Source of the DNA: Neobacillus kokaensis
GTDB lineage: Bacteria > Bacillota > Bacilli > Bacillales > Cytobacillaceae
Assembly: GCF_014656545.1 (NCBI RefSeq)
Contig: NZ_BNDS01000040.1
Coordinates: 1 to 34,127, forward strand
DNA length: 34,127 nt
Direction: 5' to 3'
Part shown: in pieces, positions 7,237-14,627 of the stretch
How positions within the stretch are numbered: the first letter of the stretch is position 1
Layout of the letters: each line of letters begins with the position of its first letter
Notes under the pieces: generated by a model
What the model saw: only the letters and a program-made list of their open reading frames with translations
The model's database searches: none
Told to the model about the DNA's origin: nothing
Position numbers and translations under genes: made by a program

Positions 7237-7398
7237 TTAAAATTGAAGCCACTTATGTTCTGGGTCGTGTGTTTGTAAAGCATAGCTAAGCCATTTTTTC
7301 TTCCCATTATTGAGATAACCTTTTATGGCGATAAAGTCTTGATGGTCTTTTTCTCTAGTGATTTTCTCCTTATATAAAAGCACACTTTCTGGATTGTT
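7237..7398 (-). pseudogene. C-terminal tail of a nucleotidyltransferase-like protein
   Basis: About 53 codons stay open and read NNPESVLLYKEKITREKDHQ, then DFIAIKGYL and KKWLSYAL, ending HKWLQF and a stop. The pattern PE-x-VLLYK-x-K-x(3)-REKD-x-QDF with a final WL is the C-terminal end of small nucleotidyltransferase-fold proteins such as those related to aminoglycoside adenylyltransferases. A stop (TGA) directly precedes the piece and the catalytic front half is absent, so it is a relic. It lies between the Lrp gene and a repeat arm. Confidence 0.6.
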
Positions 7399-7409
7399 TC
7401 ATGAGTAAA

Positions 7410-7820
7410 CTATTTATTTATAATAATCGATAATTTATAGTTGGCGTGCTCGTTTAATTCTTCCAAAAATTGATTCATTAATTCATTTGATGGGAATTTA
7501 CATTCAAGAATGTAACAACCATCTCCACTGATTTTATAGTTATTTATTATATATTCCACTTGTGTTTTTACGAAAGAAAGATATGGCTGATGATAAGTGT
7601 TTTGTGTAATGATAGTTATAAAAGCATGTATATGAAATCCTAATTTTTCTTGGTTAATATTTATTGTATAACCCTCAATAATCCCACTATCCTCTAGTTT
7701 CGCCACTCTTGCAGAAGCAGCTGGCGCGGTCAAATGAACCTTCTCACCCAATTCTTTCATCGTTATTCGACTATTCATCGATAATTCTTCTAGGATAAGT
7801 AGATCCGTTTTATCTAACAT
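7410..7820 (-). CDS. Lrp/AsnC family transcriptional regulator
   Basis: The 136-residue protein has the Lrp/AsnC layout. An N-terminal winged helix-turn-helix spans about residues 4-50 (LLILEELSMNSRI, then MKELGEKVHLTAPAASARV). An RAM-type alpha/beta sensor domain follows (about residues 60-136) with the GDGCYILECKFPS core. Such proteins are dimers or octamers that sense amino acids or related metabolites. A GGAG ribosome site precedes the ATG. The gene is divergent from the MBL-fold hydrolase at 7951, and the shared 130-base gap holds two inverted repeats. Control of the hydrolase and itself is therefore a natural inference. Confidence 0.9.
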   Translation of the reverse strand: MLDKTDLLILEELSMNSRITMKELGEKVHLTAPAASARVAKLEDSGIIEGYTININQEKLGFHIHAFITIITQNTYHQPYLSFVKTQVEYIINNYKISGDGCYILECKFPSNELMNQFLEELNEHANYKLSIIINK

Positions 7821-7838
7821 TTAATTAACTCCTTTCAT

Positions 7839-7911
7839 AAATAAAGTAAAACCGTTAAAACACTTTATTTAAGCTATGTATCGTCTTAAGCCCATAGTTT
7901 AGACTATACAT
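7839..7911. promoter_or_regulatory. Two nested inverted repeats in the lrp / MBL divergent promoter region
   Basis: AAATAAAGT (7839-7847) is repeated inverted as ACTTTATTT (7862-7870). A second imperfect palindrome pairs ATGTATCGTCTTAA (7876-7889) with TTTAGACTATACAT (7898-7911), 12 of 14 positions. The second overlaps the likely promoter of the hydrolase gene. These are the best candidates for the Lrp operator. Confidence 0.5.
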
Positions 7912-7950
7912 TGTTCAAAATAAATTTCAAAGATAAAGGAGTTATTATAT

Positions 7951-8712
7951 ATGAATATACACCAAATTCGTAATGCAACAATCGTTGTGGAATACGCAGG
8001 GAAAAGGTTTTTAATTGACCCGATGTTAGCCGAAAAAGGAACTTATCCTCCTTTCCCAAACGCACCAAGACAAGATCAAAACAATCCTTTAATCGACTTA
8101 CCAACATCCATTGACAATATAATTAATGGTATCGATGCAGTGATCGTTACTCATCTTCATTATGATCATTGGGATGACGCTGCTGTAAAGGCATTGCCAA
8201 AAGACATCAAACTATTTGCCCAAAATGAAGAAGATGCAGCAGAAATTCGAAATGCTGGTTTCCAAAATGTAGAGGTTTTACATGAGGATTCGGTATTTGA
8301 AGGGATTCAATTAATTAAAACAAAAGGAGAGCATGGAAGAGGCGAAATCTTACAACTTGCTGGTCTAGTGTGTGGCGTTGTCTTCAAGCACCCAACAGAG
8401 CAAACATTATATGTTGCTGGAGATACTGTTTGGTATGATGCCGTTCAAAAAGTAATAGACACGCATAAGCCAGAAATTATTGTTGTAAATGCTGGAGATA
8501 ATCAATTCTTTGAGGGCGGTTCTCTTATTATGGGGAAAGATGATGTCCATGAAGTGGTTAAGGCTGCTCCTAACGCAAAAATTATTGCTGTCCACATGGA
8601 AGCTGTTAATCATTGGGGATTGTCTAGGGAAGAATTAAAAAGCTTTATTGATGAAAAAGCCATCACATCTAATGTATTAGTACCAAATGATGGCGAATCA
8701 TATTCATTTTAA
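7951..8712 (+). CDS. MBL-fold metal-dependent hydrolase (UlaG-like)
   Basis: The 253-residue metallo-beta-lactamase-fold enzyme carries the zinc or manganese motif THLHYDHWD (residues 67-75), a second-shell AGDTVWYD strand near residue 155 and a C-terminal HMEAVNHWGL with metal-binding histidines. The length and N-terminal MNIHQIRNAT-x-VVEYAGK layout are those of the UlaG-like / L-ascorbate-6-phosphate-lactonase-like group. The true substrate is unknown. AAGGAG precedes the ATG by nine bases. It is divergent from the Lrp gene and ends at a strong terminator, so it is a single-gene unit probably controlled by that regulator. Confidence 0.9.
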   Translation: MNIHQIRNATIVVEYAGKRFLIDPMLAEKGTYPPFPNAPRQDQNNPLIDLPTSIDNIINGIDAVIVTHLHYDHWDDAAVKALPKDIKLFAQNEEDAAEIRNAGFQNVEVLHEDSVFEGIQLIKTKGEHGRGEILQLAGLVCGVVFKHPTEQTLYVAGDTVWYDAVQKVIDTHKPEIIVVNAGDNQFFEGGSLIMGKDDVHEVVKAAPNAKIIAVHMEAVNHWGLSREELKSFIDEKAITSNVLVPNDGESYSF

Positions 8713-8717
8713 GACTG

Positions 8718-8756
8718 AAAACAGACAGGTATAACTAATATCTGTCTGTTTTTAAT
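8718..8756 (+). terminator. Intrinsic terminator of the MBL hydrolase gene
   Basis: AAACAGACAG pairs with CTGTCTGTTT across a GTATAACTAATAT loop and runs into TTTTAATTT, six bases after the stop. Confidence 0.85.
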
Positions 8757-8923
8757 TTGTATTACACTGAATAAATCGATTATTAATCCACTAATCCGTC
8801 ATAACAAGTAAACTCTCTAAGTTCGATATAGCAAGGCCATTCCAGCGCTTCTGGTCGGCTTGTGCAAGTGTCTGTTAATATGTGGAAATTTATCTTTCCC
8901 ACTTTAGAAAGTACACAAATTTA

Positions 8924-9544
8924 TTACGAACTTATTAATTGATCCTTACCTGTCCGTTTTAAAAATTTATAAAATGTCTCCCGCTTTTTACCCAGTTCTG
9001 AATATACGGCAATGATCTTGTCTACTGAATCGTATAATTCTTCTGGAGTTTGATTCTCCATCAGTAAGATGCCAACCTCAGCGTCTTTCCCTTTTGCTTT
9101 TCCTCCAACATATAAATTGTAAAGTTCTCCAATCTTCATAATACCAATGTCACTTAACATGGGTTCACCGCAACCAACAGGGCAACCTGTGTAAGCAACC
9201 TTTAGGGTAAATGGTACAGGTTTTCCTGCGATACGGTGATTTAATACTTTTGCCACCGGCATTCCTTCTTCTATTTCCCCTTTGCAAAAATTACAGGTTT
9301 TCAAGCTCTTTACAAAGTTACCAACCGGATAACAGGTTAGACCGACACTTTGGAATTCTTCTATGATTTCTTCCTTTTTATCTTCCGGGATTTCTATATA
9401 TAATTGTTGGAATGTTGTTAATTCAAGTTCTTCTTCTTCAGTCATATATTTTGCAAGCATCATAAGCTGTTTTGAATTAAGGTTAGCCCCAAACCCAATT
9501 CCTCCATTTACGGCAATCTTAATTTTTTTTATACTATTACCCAT
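8924..9544 (-). CDS. Small nitrite/sulfite reductase-like protein (siroheme/4Fe-4S type)
   Basis: The protein (206 residues from 9544, 215 from the alternative ATG at 9571) begins with a ferredoxin-like half domain (IAVNGGIGFGANL, later LELTTFQQLYIEI). It then shows two cysteine pairs, TCNFCKGE and YTGCPVGCGEP, in the order seen in siroheme/4Fe-4S reductases, followed by a glycine-rich strand. It is one reductase half-module, much shorter than full assimilatory sulfite or nitrite reductases (about 570 residues). A role in sulfite or nitrite chemistry is inferred. The start is uncertain: GGGAG sits eight bases before ATG 9544, while AAAGGAAAG is 12 bases from ATG 9571. Confidence 0.75.
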   Translation of the reverse strand: MGNSIKKIKIAVNGGIGFGANLNSKQLMMLAKYMTEEEELELTTFQQLYIEIPEDKKEEIIEEFQSVGLTCYPVGNFVKSLKTCNFCKGEIEEGMPVAKVLNHRIAGKPVPFTLKVAYTGCPVGCGEPMLSDIGIMKIGELYNLYVGGKAKGKDAEVGILLMENQTPEELYDSVDKIIAVYSELGKKRETFYKFLKRTGKDQLISS

Positions 9545-9603
9545 TCTAGTTTCTCCCATTTTTGGTTCCATTTACTATACATACTTTCCTTTCATAGTTT
9601 ACA

Positions 9604-9620
9604 ATACCCCCCTAAAGTAT
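9604..9620 (-). promoter_or_regulatory. Possible CstR/CsoR-type operator upstream of the reductase-like gene
   Basis: ATACCCCCCTAAAGTAT has the outer ATAC/GTAT symmetry, and the minus strand has one good GGGGGGTAT half-site. The CsoR-family persulfide sensors bind ATACCC-N-GGGTAT-like sites in front of sulfur genes. The second half is poor, so this is weak. Confidence 0.25.
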
Positions 9621-9807
9621 GCCAAGATTAAAAATCACCCTTCTTTAAATTGCCTAATTGTATAACTTTAATTTCTCCCTCATTTTCTTTTGTATTTTAA
9701 AAAATGAGCGCTTCTCCTTGTTGCAGGATAGCGCGCGATCATCATAAATATTTCCCTTCAAATGAACAATACTAAAACTAAATGTCATAAGTAAAACGGT
9801 GTAAAAA

Positions 9808-10644
9808 ATGAGAAAAAAGAATAAAATTTTTAATAAGAACTCAACTCCTTTTTTATTGTTAGCGGTTATTCATTTAGGTATGATTTTGATTATGTTAAAA
9901 CGTATAAAACAAAAGGATATGTGGATTTTATTATTATCCAATATAGGTTTTGCTTATATATTTGAATATCCGACTCTCAACCTCTTTCATGGGTATAGTT
10001 ACAAACCGTCAATTATGAAAAAGCGTGCATTTGATTCCATTTTAGGAGCAATCTTCTCTCAAGCGGTTTATGTACCAATTGCATCAACTTTTCTAACTTT
10101 ATTTAATAAAAACTGGAAGTGGAAAATCAGTACCAGCCTTTTTTATTATTGTATTGAGAAATTATTTCTACGACTAAACATTTATAAAGTATATTGGTGG
10201 AAGCCTATATACACTTTCGTTTTATTACATGTATATTTTTATATAAGTGATGGATTTTATAAGGCACTCTCCACCCAAAAAAGATGGGCAATGGTAATTG
10301 CTCATTACATGGCTATTGAAGTAGTTTGGGTTACGTTAATGTATATTTCTGCCGTAAAACGTTTCATTCGATTTGGGCATGGATTATTCTTTTCGTGGAC
10401 TGAACATTTTAAAATAGTTCCTTTATACAGTTTGATACTCTCGTTTATCGCTACCATAACTTCTTCCAAGCCTAGGTTATTTTATAGGATATTACTGCCA
10501 GTAAGCCATTTGATTGTGGATATAACTTTAATAAAAATAGGTATATTAAAAGTGAAAATTAAACCATTTCTATTTACTAGTTCTCGATACTTGCTAATGA
10601 CATTTATTTCAAGATTTTTTTATAAAACCATTTACAAAAAATAA
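9808..10644 (+). CDS. Multi-pass membrane protein of unknown function, 278 aa
   Basis: The 278-residue basic protein has about seven hydrophobic segments: roughly residues 14-30, 38-55, 80-98, 133-150, 160-185, 205-222 and 232-250. Many aromatic and lysine residues lie near the ends, and it finishes YKTIYKK. The layout suggests a cytoplasmic-membrane protein. I recognise no catalytic motif. The ribosome site is weak (AACGGTG). Its last codons and the start of its terminator are duplicated at 16196-16240. The local terminator is broken after the first stem arm, so read-through toward 10766 is possible. Confidence 0.75.
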   Translation: MRKKNKIFNKNSTPFLLLAVIHLGMILIMLKRIKQKDMWILLLSNIGFAYIFEYPTLNLFHGYSYKPSIMKKRAFDSILGAIFSQAVYVPIASTFLTLFNKNWKWKISTSLFYYCIEKLFLRLNIYKVYWWKPIYTFVLLHVYFYISDGFYKALSTQKRWAMVIAHYMAIEVVWVTLMYISAVKRFIRFGHGLFFSWTEHFKIVPLYSLILSFIATITSSKPRLFYRILLPVSHLIVDITLIKIGILKVKIKPFLFTSSRYLLMTFISRFFYKTIYKK

Positions 10645-10659
10645 AGTAACCATTTTCTT
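10615..10659 (+). repeat. 45-bp duplication, copy 1 (3' end of the 278-aa gene)
   Basis: Identical in 44 of 45 positions to 16196-16240. It covers the last nine codons of the membrane-protein gene, its stop and the first arm of a terminator (AAAGTAACCA). The second arm is missing here and is replaced by sequence containing a B-arm-like CCTGCCCCATTCACG. Confidence 0.85.
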
Positions 10660-10765
10660 CAGGTGGTGCACAGCCACGTGGATACCTCCTAGCCTGCCCC
10701 ATTCACGTAAGTATGAAATGAATTTAGTGACAGATAATAATATAAATTAATACTGGAGGTGGAGT

Positions 10766-10908
10766 ATGGGTAAAAATTCATCTATTATAAATCAAGTCGA
10801 AGAGCCCTTTACAGCAGCGGACAGAGAAGAACTTTCGAAAACTTTACCACCCTAATAAACCCTAAAGGTGAATTTAAAGATCCTCCAAAGAAAGTAGGAA
10901 GTTACTAA
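10766..10908 (+). pseudogene. Small gene with a frameshift, about 47 codons
   Basis: GGAGGTGGAG precedes an ATG whose frame stops after 29 codons (EELSKTLPP). One frame over, the reading continues without a stop as TLINPKGEFKDPPKKVGSY to 10908, and the next gene starts one base later. The second half has the composition of a real tail, so a one-base indel near 10830-10845 is likely. The product would be a small hydrophilic protein co-transcribed with the membrane protein at 10910. Family unknown. Confidence 0.5.
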
Positions 10909-10909
10909 T

Positions 10910-11374
10910 GTGAATAAAGGGATGTTTGAAAAACTATTATGGTCAATTGCTTTACCTGGTTTTGGACAATTATTAAATCAAAAATATGTAAAAGGCATTT
11001 TGCTCATTTCCCTTGAATTTCTAGTTAATATCCAATCCAATTTTAACAAGGCCATCATCTCTAGCTTTCTTGGTAATATTGATACTTCTATTGAGCAAAT
11101 CGATTTCCAGTGGCTAATGTTCTATCCATGTTTGTATTTTTTTTCAATGTGGGATGCAGTGAAGGATGCGAACGGAAAAAATGAAGCTACTCCGTTTTTA
11201 TTTCTCCCATTCGTTTTTGCGGCATATTTTGTTACACTTGGTTTGATTTATTCAACCAAGGTAAAGCTATTTGGAATTTTATTAGGACCGATTTTTTTAC
11301 CAATGCTTTTTGTTATTCCAGGAATATTAATTGGATTAATTATAAAAAAATTTATAACCAGGTTCATAAAATAA
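10910..11374 (+). CDS. Bacillus-type small integral membrane protein, 154 aa
   Basis: Translation starts at GTG 10910, eight bases after AGGAAG; the first ATG inside (10922) is less well placed. The product has a conserved-looking N-terminus with PGFGQLLNQKY, which resembles the TM2-like GxGQ motif of small membrane proteins. It has hydrophobic segments at about residues 25-45, 67-82, 93-115 and 118-145, and a WDAVKDANG loop. No enzymatic motif is seen; function is unknown. It follows the frameshifted small gene by one base, so the two formed an operon. It ends at a terminator that overlaps its stop. Confidence 0.75.
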   Translation: MNKGMFEKLLWSIALPGFGQLLNQKYVKGILLISLEFLVNIQSNFNKAIISSFLGNIDTSIEQIDFQWLMFYPCLYFFSMWDAVKDANGKNEATPFLFLPFVFAAYFVTLGLIYSTKVKLFGILLGPIFLPMLFVIPGILIGLIIKKFITRFIK

Positions 11375-11420
11375 GAACGCCATTTTCGATTTATGATGGA
11401 AAGAACGGCGTTCTATTTTA
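11374..11420 (+). terminator. Intrinsic terminator after the 154-aa membrane protein
   Basis: AGAACGCC (11374-11381) pairs with GGCGTTCT (11407-11414), followed by ATTTTAT. The loop is long (25 bases) and may hold a smaller inner pairing. Confidence 0.65.
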
Positions 11421-11456
11421 TGGAATAGACAAGAACAATCTTTATATATCTAATTG

Positions 11457-12080
11457 TTACAACGCCTCTTTTAATTTCTTGACAATATCCTCTTTTGCTT
11501 TCAATTGTCCATATCCAAGTGAATTATAATATTTGATATGTTTTTCAGTAGCTTCTATCGCTAATTGAAAGGACCTTTCCCCGAAATCCTTTTTAATATT
11601 TTCTAAAAAATATTCCGTACCTAAATTGCTCATCGTTCTATGATATTCCCTTCCCTCGATCATTGCTAGAAAACAAGTAATATAATCTTGTGCTGAGCCA
11701 GGATTCATGCCGGTCTTTTTTGAAATTGCCAATTTGCCTTCCTGACGAGTCAGATTTCCGGAATACACCTTTTTTGCATACTCGTAGGCAATTTTGACCA
11801 TTTCACTTGTGATTTTTGTATTGGAATTACGATGAACATTTCCTGCTGAGGAACTTTGTACTTCACCAAAGTTAATACCTTGGTTGGAGTTAAAACCTTG
11901 AACTGATGACCTGCTAACATCCCTTGAAGCATTTGAAAAACTGTCTCTAACATATTGAATCATCAGTTGTTTCAGTACATGAACAGAGTTATCTTTATTT
12001 AACTTAGCAGCTAGGACGAACTTTTCTGCAAGCTCACGTTCTACGCTAAATTTTATTTGTACCTTATTTTCACTTTCCAT
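11457..12080 (-). CDS. Putative DNA-binding protein with N-terminal RHH-like segment, 207 aa
   Basis: Residues 1-50 (KVQIKFSVERELAEKF, then VLKQLMIQYVRDSF) fit a ribbon-helix-helix fold: a strand followed by two helices. Residues about 50-90 are a serine- and asparagine-rich linker. Residues about 92-207 form a helical domain (MVKIAYEYAKKVYSG, TGMNPGSAQDYI, ATEKHIKYYNSLG). This domain resembles the one found in front of HNH nucleases, but no nuclease motif is present. It may be a regulator or an orphan DNA-binding piece of a restriction-type system. Two GAACCAAA copies, 42 bp apart, flank its promoter and suggest autoregulation. Confidence 0.65.
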   Translation of the reverse strand: MESENKVQIKFSVERELAEKFVLAAKLNKDNSVHVLKQLMIQYVRDSFSNASRDVSRSSVQGFNSNQGINFGEVQSSSAGNVHRNSNTKITSEMVKIAYEYAKKVYSGNLTRQEGKLAISKKTGMNPGSAQDYITCFLAMIEGREYHRTMSNLGTEYFLENIKKDFGERSFQLAIEATEKHIKYYNSLGYGQLKAKEDIVKKLKEAL

Positions 12081-12130
12081 TGGAAACCCCCATTAAAGTT
12101 AGTAGCATTTGATTTTCCGACACAAAGGAT

Positions 12131-12180
12131 GAACCAAAACTATTATACTATAAATAACCCAAATATTGTCACGAACCAAA
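12131..12180 (-). promoter_or_regulatory. Promoter of the RHH-like gene flanked by direct repeats
   Basis: The minus strand has TATAAT (12147-12142) with TGACAA 18 bases upstream as a poor -35. GAACCAAA occurs at 12131-12138 and 12173-12180, 42 bp apart, or four helical turns. The copies lie at the start site and just upstream of the -35. They are candidate operator half-sites. Confidence 0.5.
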
Positions 12181-12203
12181 CTTATGAAAAATAAATTGAA
12201 ATA

Positions 12204-12232
12204 GGGCACCGCCGTGAACTTCGGTGGTGCCC
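12204..12232 (-). terminator. Hairpin terminator after hcp
   Basis: GGGCACCGCC pairs with GGTGGTGCCC across an eight-base loop, 14 bases after the stop of hcp. The following T-run on the minus strand is broken (TATTTCAATTT), so efficiency is uncertain. Confidence 0.65.
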
Positions 12233-12246
12233 AGTGTATTTAATTA

Positions 12247-13539
12247 TTAAGATAACTGCAGCATGGATTCTATATCCTCTTTTGCGGAACCAATTAATTT
12301 CAAATTAAATGCTTCTTGTAAAACGGTTAATACACCATCAGAGATAAATTCAGGTGCTTTTGGTCCAATCCGGATATCCTGAATCCCTAAGCTGAACAAC
12401 CCTAAGAGGATGGCTACTGCTTTTTGTTCGAACCAGGAGAGAACGATACTGACTGGTAATTCATTGACTTCACATTCAAATGCGTCTGCAAGTGCCTTAG
12501 CAATTTTTACTGTAGAGACAGAGTTATTACATTGACCTAAATCAATATAGCGAGGAATGTTGGTTCCAGGTACCATTCCATACTCTACGTCGTTAAACCT
12601 GAATTTACCACATGATGTTGTTAAAATAACCGTGTCTTGTGGCAAGGAAGTGGCCAGTTCACGATAATACTCGCCTCCCTTGCCTGGTGCATCACAACCG
12701 GCAATCACAAAGAACCGTCTGATTTTTCCGGTTTTCACAGCATCTATTACTTCTGGGGCTAGCCCTAATACCGTTTCATGGTGGAAGCCTGTCAATAAGG
12801 TTTCATCTGAATCTATTAAAGCCTCTGGTAATTCAAGGGCCTTTTGAATCAAAGGTGAAAAGTCATCATTCGTGATTTTTTGAACATTCTCAAGTCCAGT
12901 TACTTCGTACGTAAACATACGGTCGGCATAAGAACCTTTAATGGGCATAACACAGTTTGTGGTCGCTAAAATCGCTCCAGGAAACCTCTCGAATAAGCGG
13001 CGCTGGTCATACCATGCTTTTCCGATATTCCCCTTCAAATGAGAATACTTCTTTAATGCAGGATATCCATGTGCTGGAAGCATTTCCGAATGGGTGTAAA
13101 TGTTGATTCCCATTCCCTCCGTCTGCTGTAATAATTTCTCTAGTGCAAATAGGTTGTGTCCGGTGACAACAATACATTTGCCTTCTATTTTATTTTGGCT
13201 GACAGTGATTGGTTCTGGGATCCCTAACAAATTCGTATGAGCCTCATCCAGCATTTCCATGACACGTAAGGCTGATTGACCTATCTTCATCGCCATTTCA
13301 ATATGTTCTTGAACATTAAAGTTTGAATTTGTTAACGTCATATAAAGAGCTTCGTGTGTAACCTGATCGACGAAGGAGTCGGTATAACCTAATTGATTGG
13401 CGTGTGTCCGGTAGGCGGCAATCCCCTTTAACGCAAAGATAATGGTATCTTGAAGACTAGCGACCGTCTCATCCTTGCCGCACACCCCAATTACTTGACA
13501 ACCGCCAGTTGGCGTCTGTTCACACTGATGACAGAACAT
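12247..13539 (-). CDS. hcp: Hybrid cluster protein (hydroxylamine reductase / NO-stress enzyme)
   Basis: The 430-residue protein begins MFCHQCEQTPTGGC and shows the N-terminal cluster cysteines C3, C6, C14 and C20 (C-x2-C-x7-C-x5-C). Later hybrid-cluster segments are visible: GHN near 125, TTNCVMPIKGSY, the IAGCDAPGKGGEYY segment, TTSCGKFRFN and GQCNNS. The short length and cysteine spacing fit the class III Hcp group, which lacks one helical domain. Hcp proteins reduce NO or hydroxylamine under low oxygen. The ribosome site is GGAAAGAGGG. An Fnr-type box at 13606-13621 lies about 67 bases upstream. No hcr reductase is adjacent, and the electron donor is unknown. Confidence 0.95.
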   Translation of the reverse strand: MFCHQCEQTPTGGCQVIGVCGKDETVASLQDTIIFALKGIAAYRTHANQLGYTDSFVDQVTHEALYMTLTNSNFNVQEHIEMAMKIGQSALRVMEMLDEAHTNLLGIPEPITVSQNKIEGKCIVVTGHNLFALEKLLQQTEGMGINIYTHSEMLPAHGYPALKKYSHLKGNIGKAWYDQRRLFERFPGAILATTNCVMPIKGSYADRMFTYEVTGLENVQKITNDDFSPLIQKALELPEALIDSDETLLTGFHHETVLGLAPEVIDAVKTGKIRRFFVIAGCDAPGKGGEYYRELATSLPQDTVILTTSCGKFRFNDVEYGMVPGTNIPRYIDLGQCNNSVSTVKIAKALADAFECEVNELPVSIVLSWFEQKAVAILLGLFSLGIQDIRIGPKAPEFISDGVLTVLQEAFNLKLIGSAKEDIESMLQLS

Positions 13540-13605
13540 AACTTTTCCCTCTTTCCTTTATTTCTTATGTCCTGTCTAGGATAACGAACCACTGCCTGGA
13601 TTTTA

Positions 13606-13621
13606 AGTGACATAAATCACA
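13606..13621 (-). promoter_or_regulatory. Fnr-type box upstream of hcp
   Basis: The minus strand reads TGTGA-TTTATG-TCACT, nine of ten positions of the Bacillus Fnr consensus TGTGA-N6-TCACA. With a TATCCT -10 at 13583-13578 the box centre would lie near -41.5, the usual activating position. Anaerobic activation of hcp is inferred. Confidence 0.65.
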
Positions 13622-13719
13622 CTCCTCTCGTTTGTAAAAAATTCTTCAAAAAGTTTCAACAAATTATTCACATTATCATACTGACAATACGAATTAAAAT
13701 ACTTTTTCTACTTATAAAG

Positions 13720-13748
13720 GGGTAGTACCAGCGAAGCTGTCACTACCC
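13720..13748. terminator. Hairpin between hcp and the 120-aa gene
   Basis: GGGTAGT-ACCAGC pairs with GCTG-TC-ACTACCC with a small internal loop. Neither side has a good T-run. It may end the minus-strand unit starting at 14257. The rest of 13622-13894 holds no visible gene. Confidence 0.4.
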
Positions 13749-13894
13749 GAAATAAGGCAGTTAATTTTTTATAAGGTATGCTTTAATAATCTAACCTTTA
13801 TCCTATAATCGCGCCCGATTGCTGAAGATCATTATTTAAATCTTATTCAAGATAAGCACTCCGTTTTCTTTAACAAAAAAAGATGTAAATTCAC

Positions 13895-14257
13895 TTACTT
13901 TTTTTCCCGATAGGCAGAGCAATGTTCATTAGAAATACGATAATTTTCCTTACCGGTTAAAGCTGCTACCTCTACTAATTTATGCCCAAGATTATCCCAT
14001 ACTGCAACTGTATTCAAAGACACCCATTCAAGGTTTCCGCGAGCAAGCCGGAATGAGTTATACCAATTTTCCGTTGTCACCAATATTTCTTTATAAGTAA
14101 TCTGCTTATTTTTTCTGTTTTGAATCACTAAAACGAAATCTAACATTTCATCTTCCAGTGGTACTTGGATAATCCGTGCTACAAACAATTTATTTGGATT
14201 CATTTTTGTTTTATATATTTTTTCTGATTCTATTTTTAGTTCTGGGCTACCTCTCAT
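13895..14257 (-). CDS. Hypothetical protein, 120 aa
   Basis: GGAGGGAGAG directly before ATG 14257 selects this start. The frame is open further upstream but without a ribosome site. The product is soluble and mixed alpha/beta: KLFVARIIQVPLEDEMLDFV, a basic NRKNKQITYKEIL stretch, then ENWYNSFRLARGNLEWVSLN and a C-terminal HCSAYREKK. There is no signal peptide, membrane segment or known motif. It is probably a stand-alone gene. I do not recognise a family. Confidence 0.65.
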   Translation of the reverse strand: MRGSPELKIESEKIYKTKMNPNKLFVARIIQVPLEDEMLDFVLVIQNRKNKQITYKEILVTTENWYNSFRLARGNLEWVSLNTVAVWDNLGHKLVEVAALTGKENYRISNEHCSAYREKK

Positions 14258-14337
14258 ATCTCTCCCTCCATCTTTATATTTTATCCAGTAGCTTATACAA
14301 ATTCCAAGGCAGAATGATAATCTCTTGTTCAACAATA

Positions 14338-14532
14338 TGGCCCGATTGTCGAATAGAATAACTCTTTCCATTTCTATATCTAGGCAATAATTCCTCTTAT
14401 ATAACCGAAAAGGAGGAAAATATGTTGTTTTTATTAAAAGCCGGGAAATAGGATTGAACGAATCTCCACATTCTTTTGCATATGCTTTTTGTAATTCAAG
14501 TAAGGGACCCGTTTGTTTAATAAGAGCTTAAC
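14338..14532 (-). other. Decayed intergenic stretch with repeat fragments and a start-codon stub
   Basis: TGGCCCGATTGTCGAATA (14338-14355) matches a second repeat motif also seen at 13811 and 30960. AAGGAGG with ATG at 14422 opens a frame of only eight codons. A piece resembling a B arm (GGACCCGTTTGTTTAATAAG) lies near 14504-14524. Minus-strand codons in 14435-14515 look weakly coding. No intact gene is present. Confidence 0.35.
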
Positions 14533-14600
14533 CCACAAGATTTTCAATTACTTTCAAAAACTCTATTTTAGAGATAAGTTTTTTAAAATACGATAAAATC

Positions 14601-14627
14601 AAAAAAGACCATCGTCGCCGATGATCT
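14601..14627 (-). terminator. Intrinsic terminator of the NlpC/P60 gene
   Basis: AAGATCATCG pairs with CGATGGTCTT and runs into TTTTGATTTT on the minus strand, starting right after the stop codon. Confidence 0.85.

Noticed and set aside
8764..8906. Minus-strand open stretch of about 47 codons (contains TDTCTSRPEALEWP)
   Set aside because: No start or ribosome site, no known similarity, and no support from context. It may be a relic, but chance is as likely.
14372..14515. Minus-strand frame open upstream of the 120-aa gene (contains LLELQKAYAKECGDSFNP)
   Set aside because: It is in frame with the 120-aa gene but lacks a start codon with a ribosome site, while GGAGGGAGAG clearly marks the start at 14257. 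It may be a relic of another gene and is recorded only as part of the decayed stretch.
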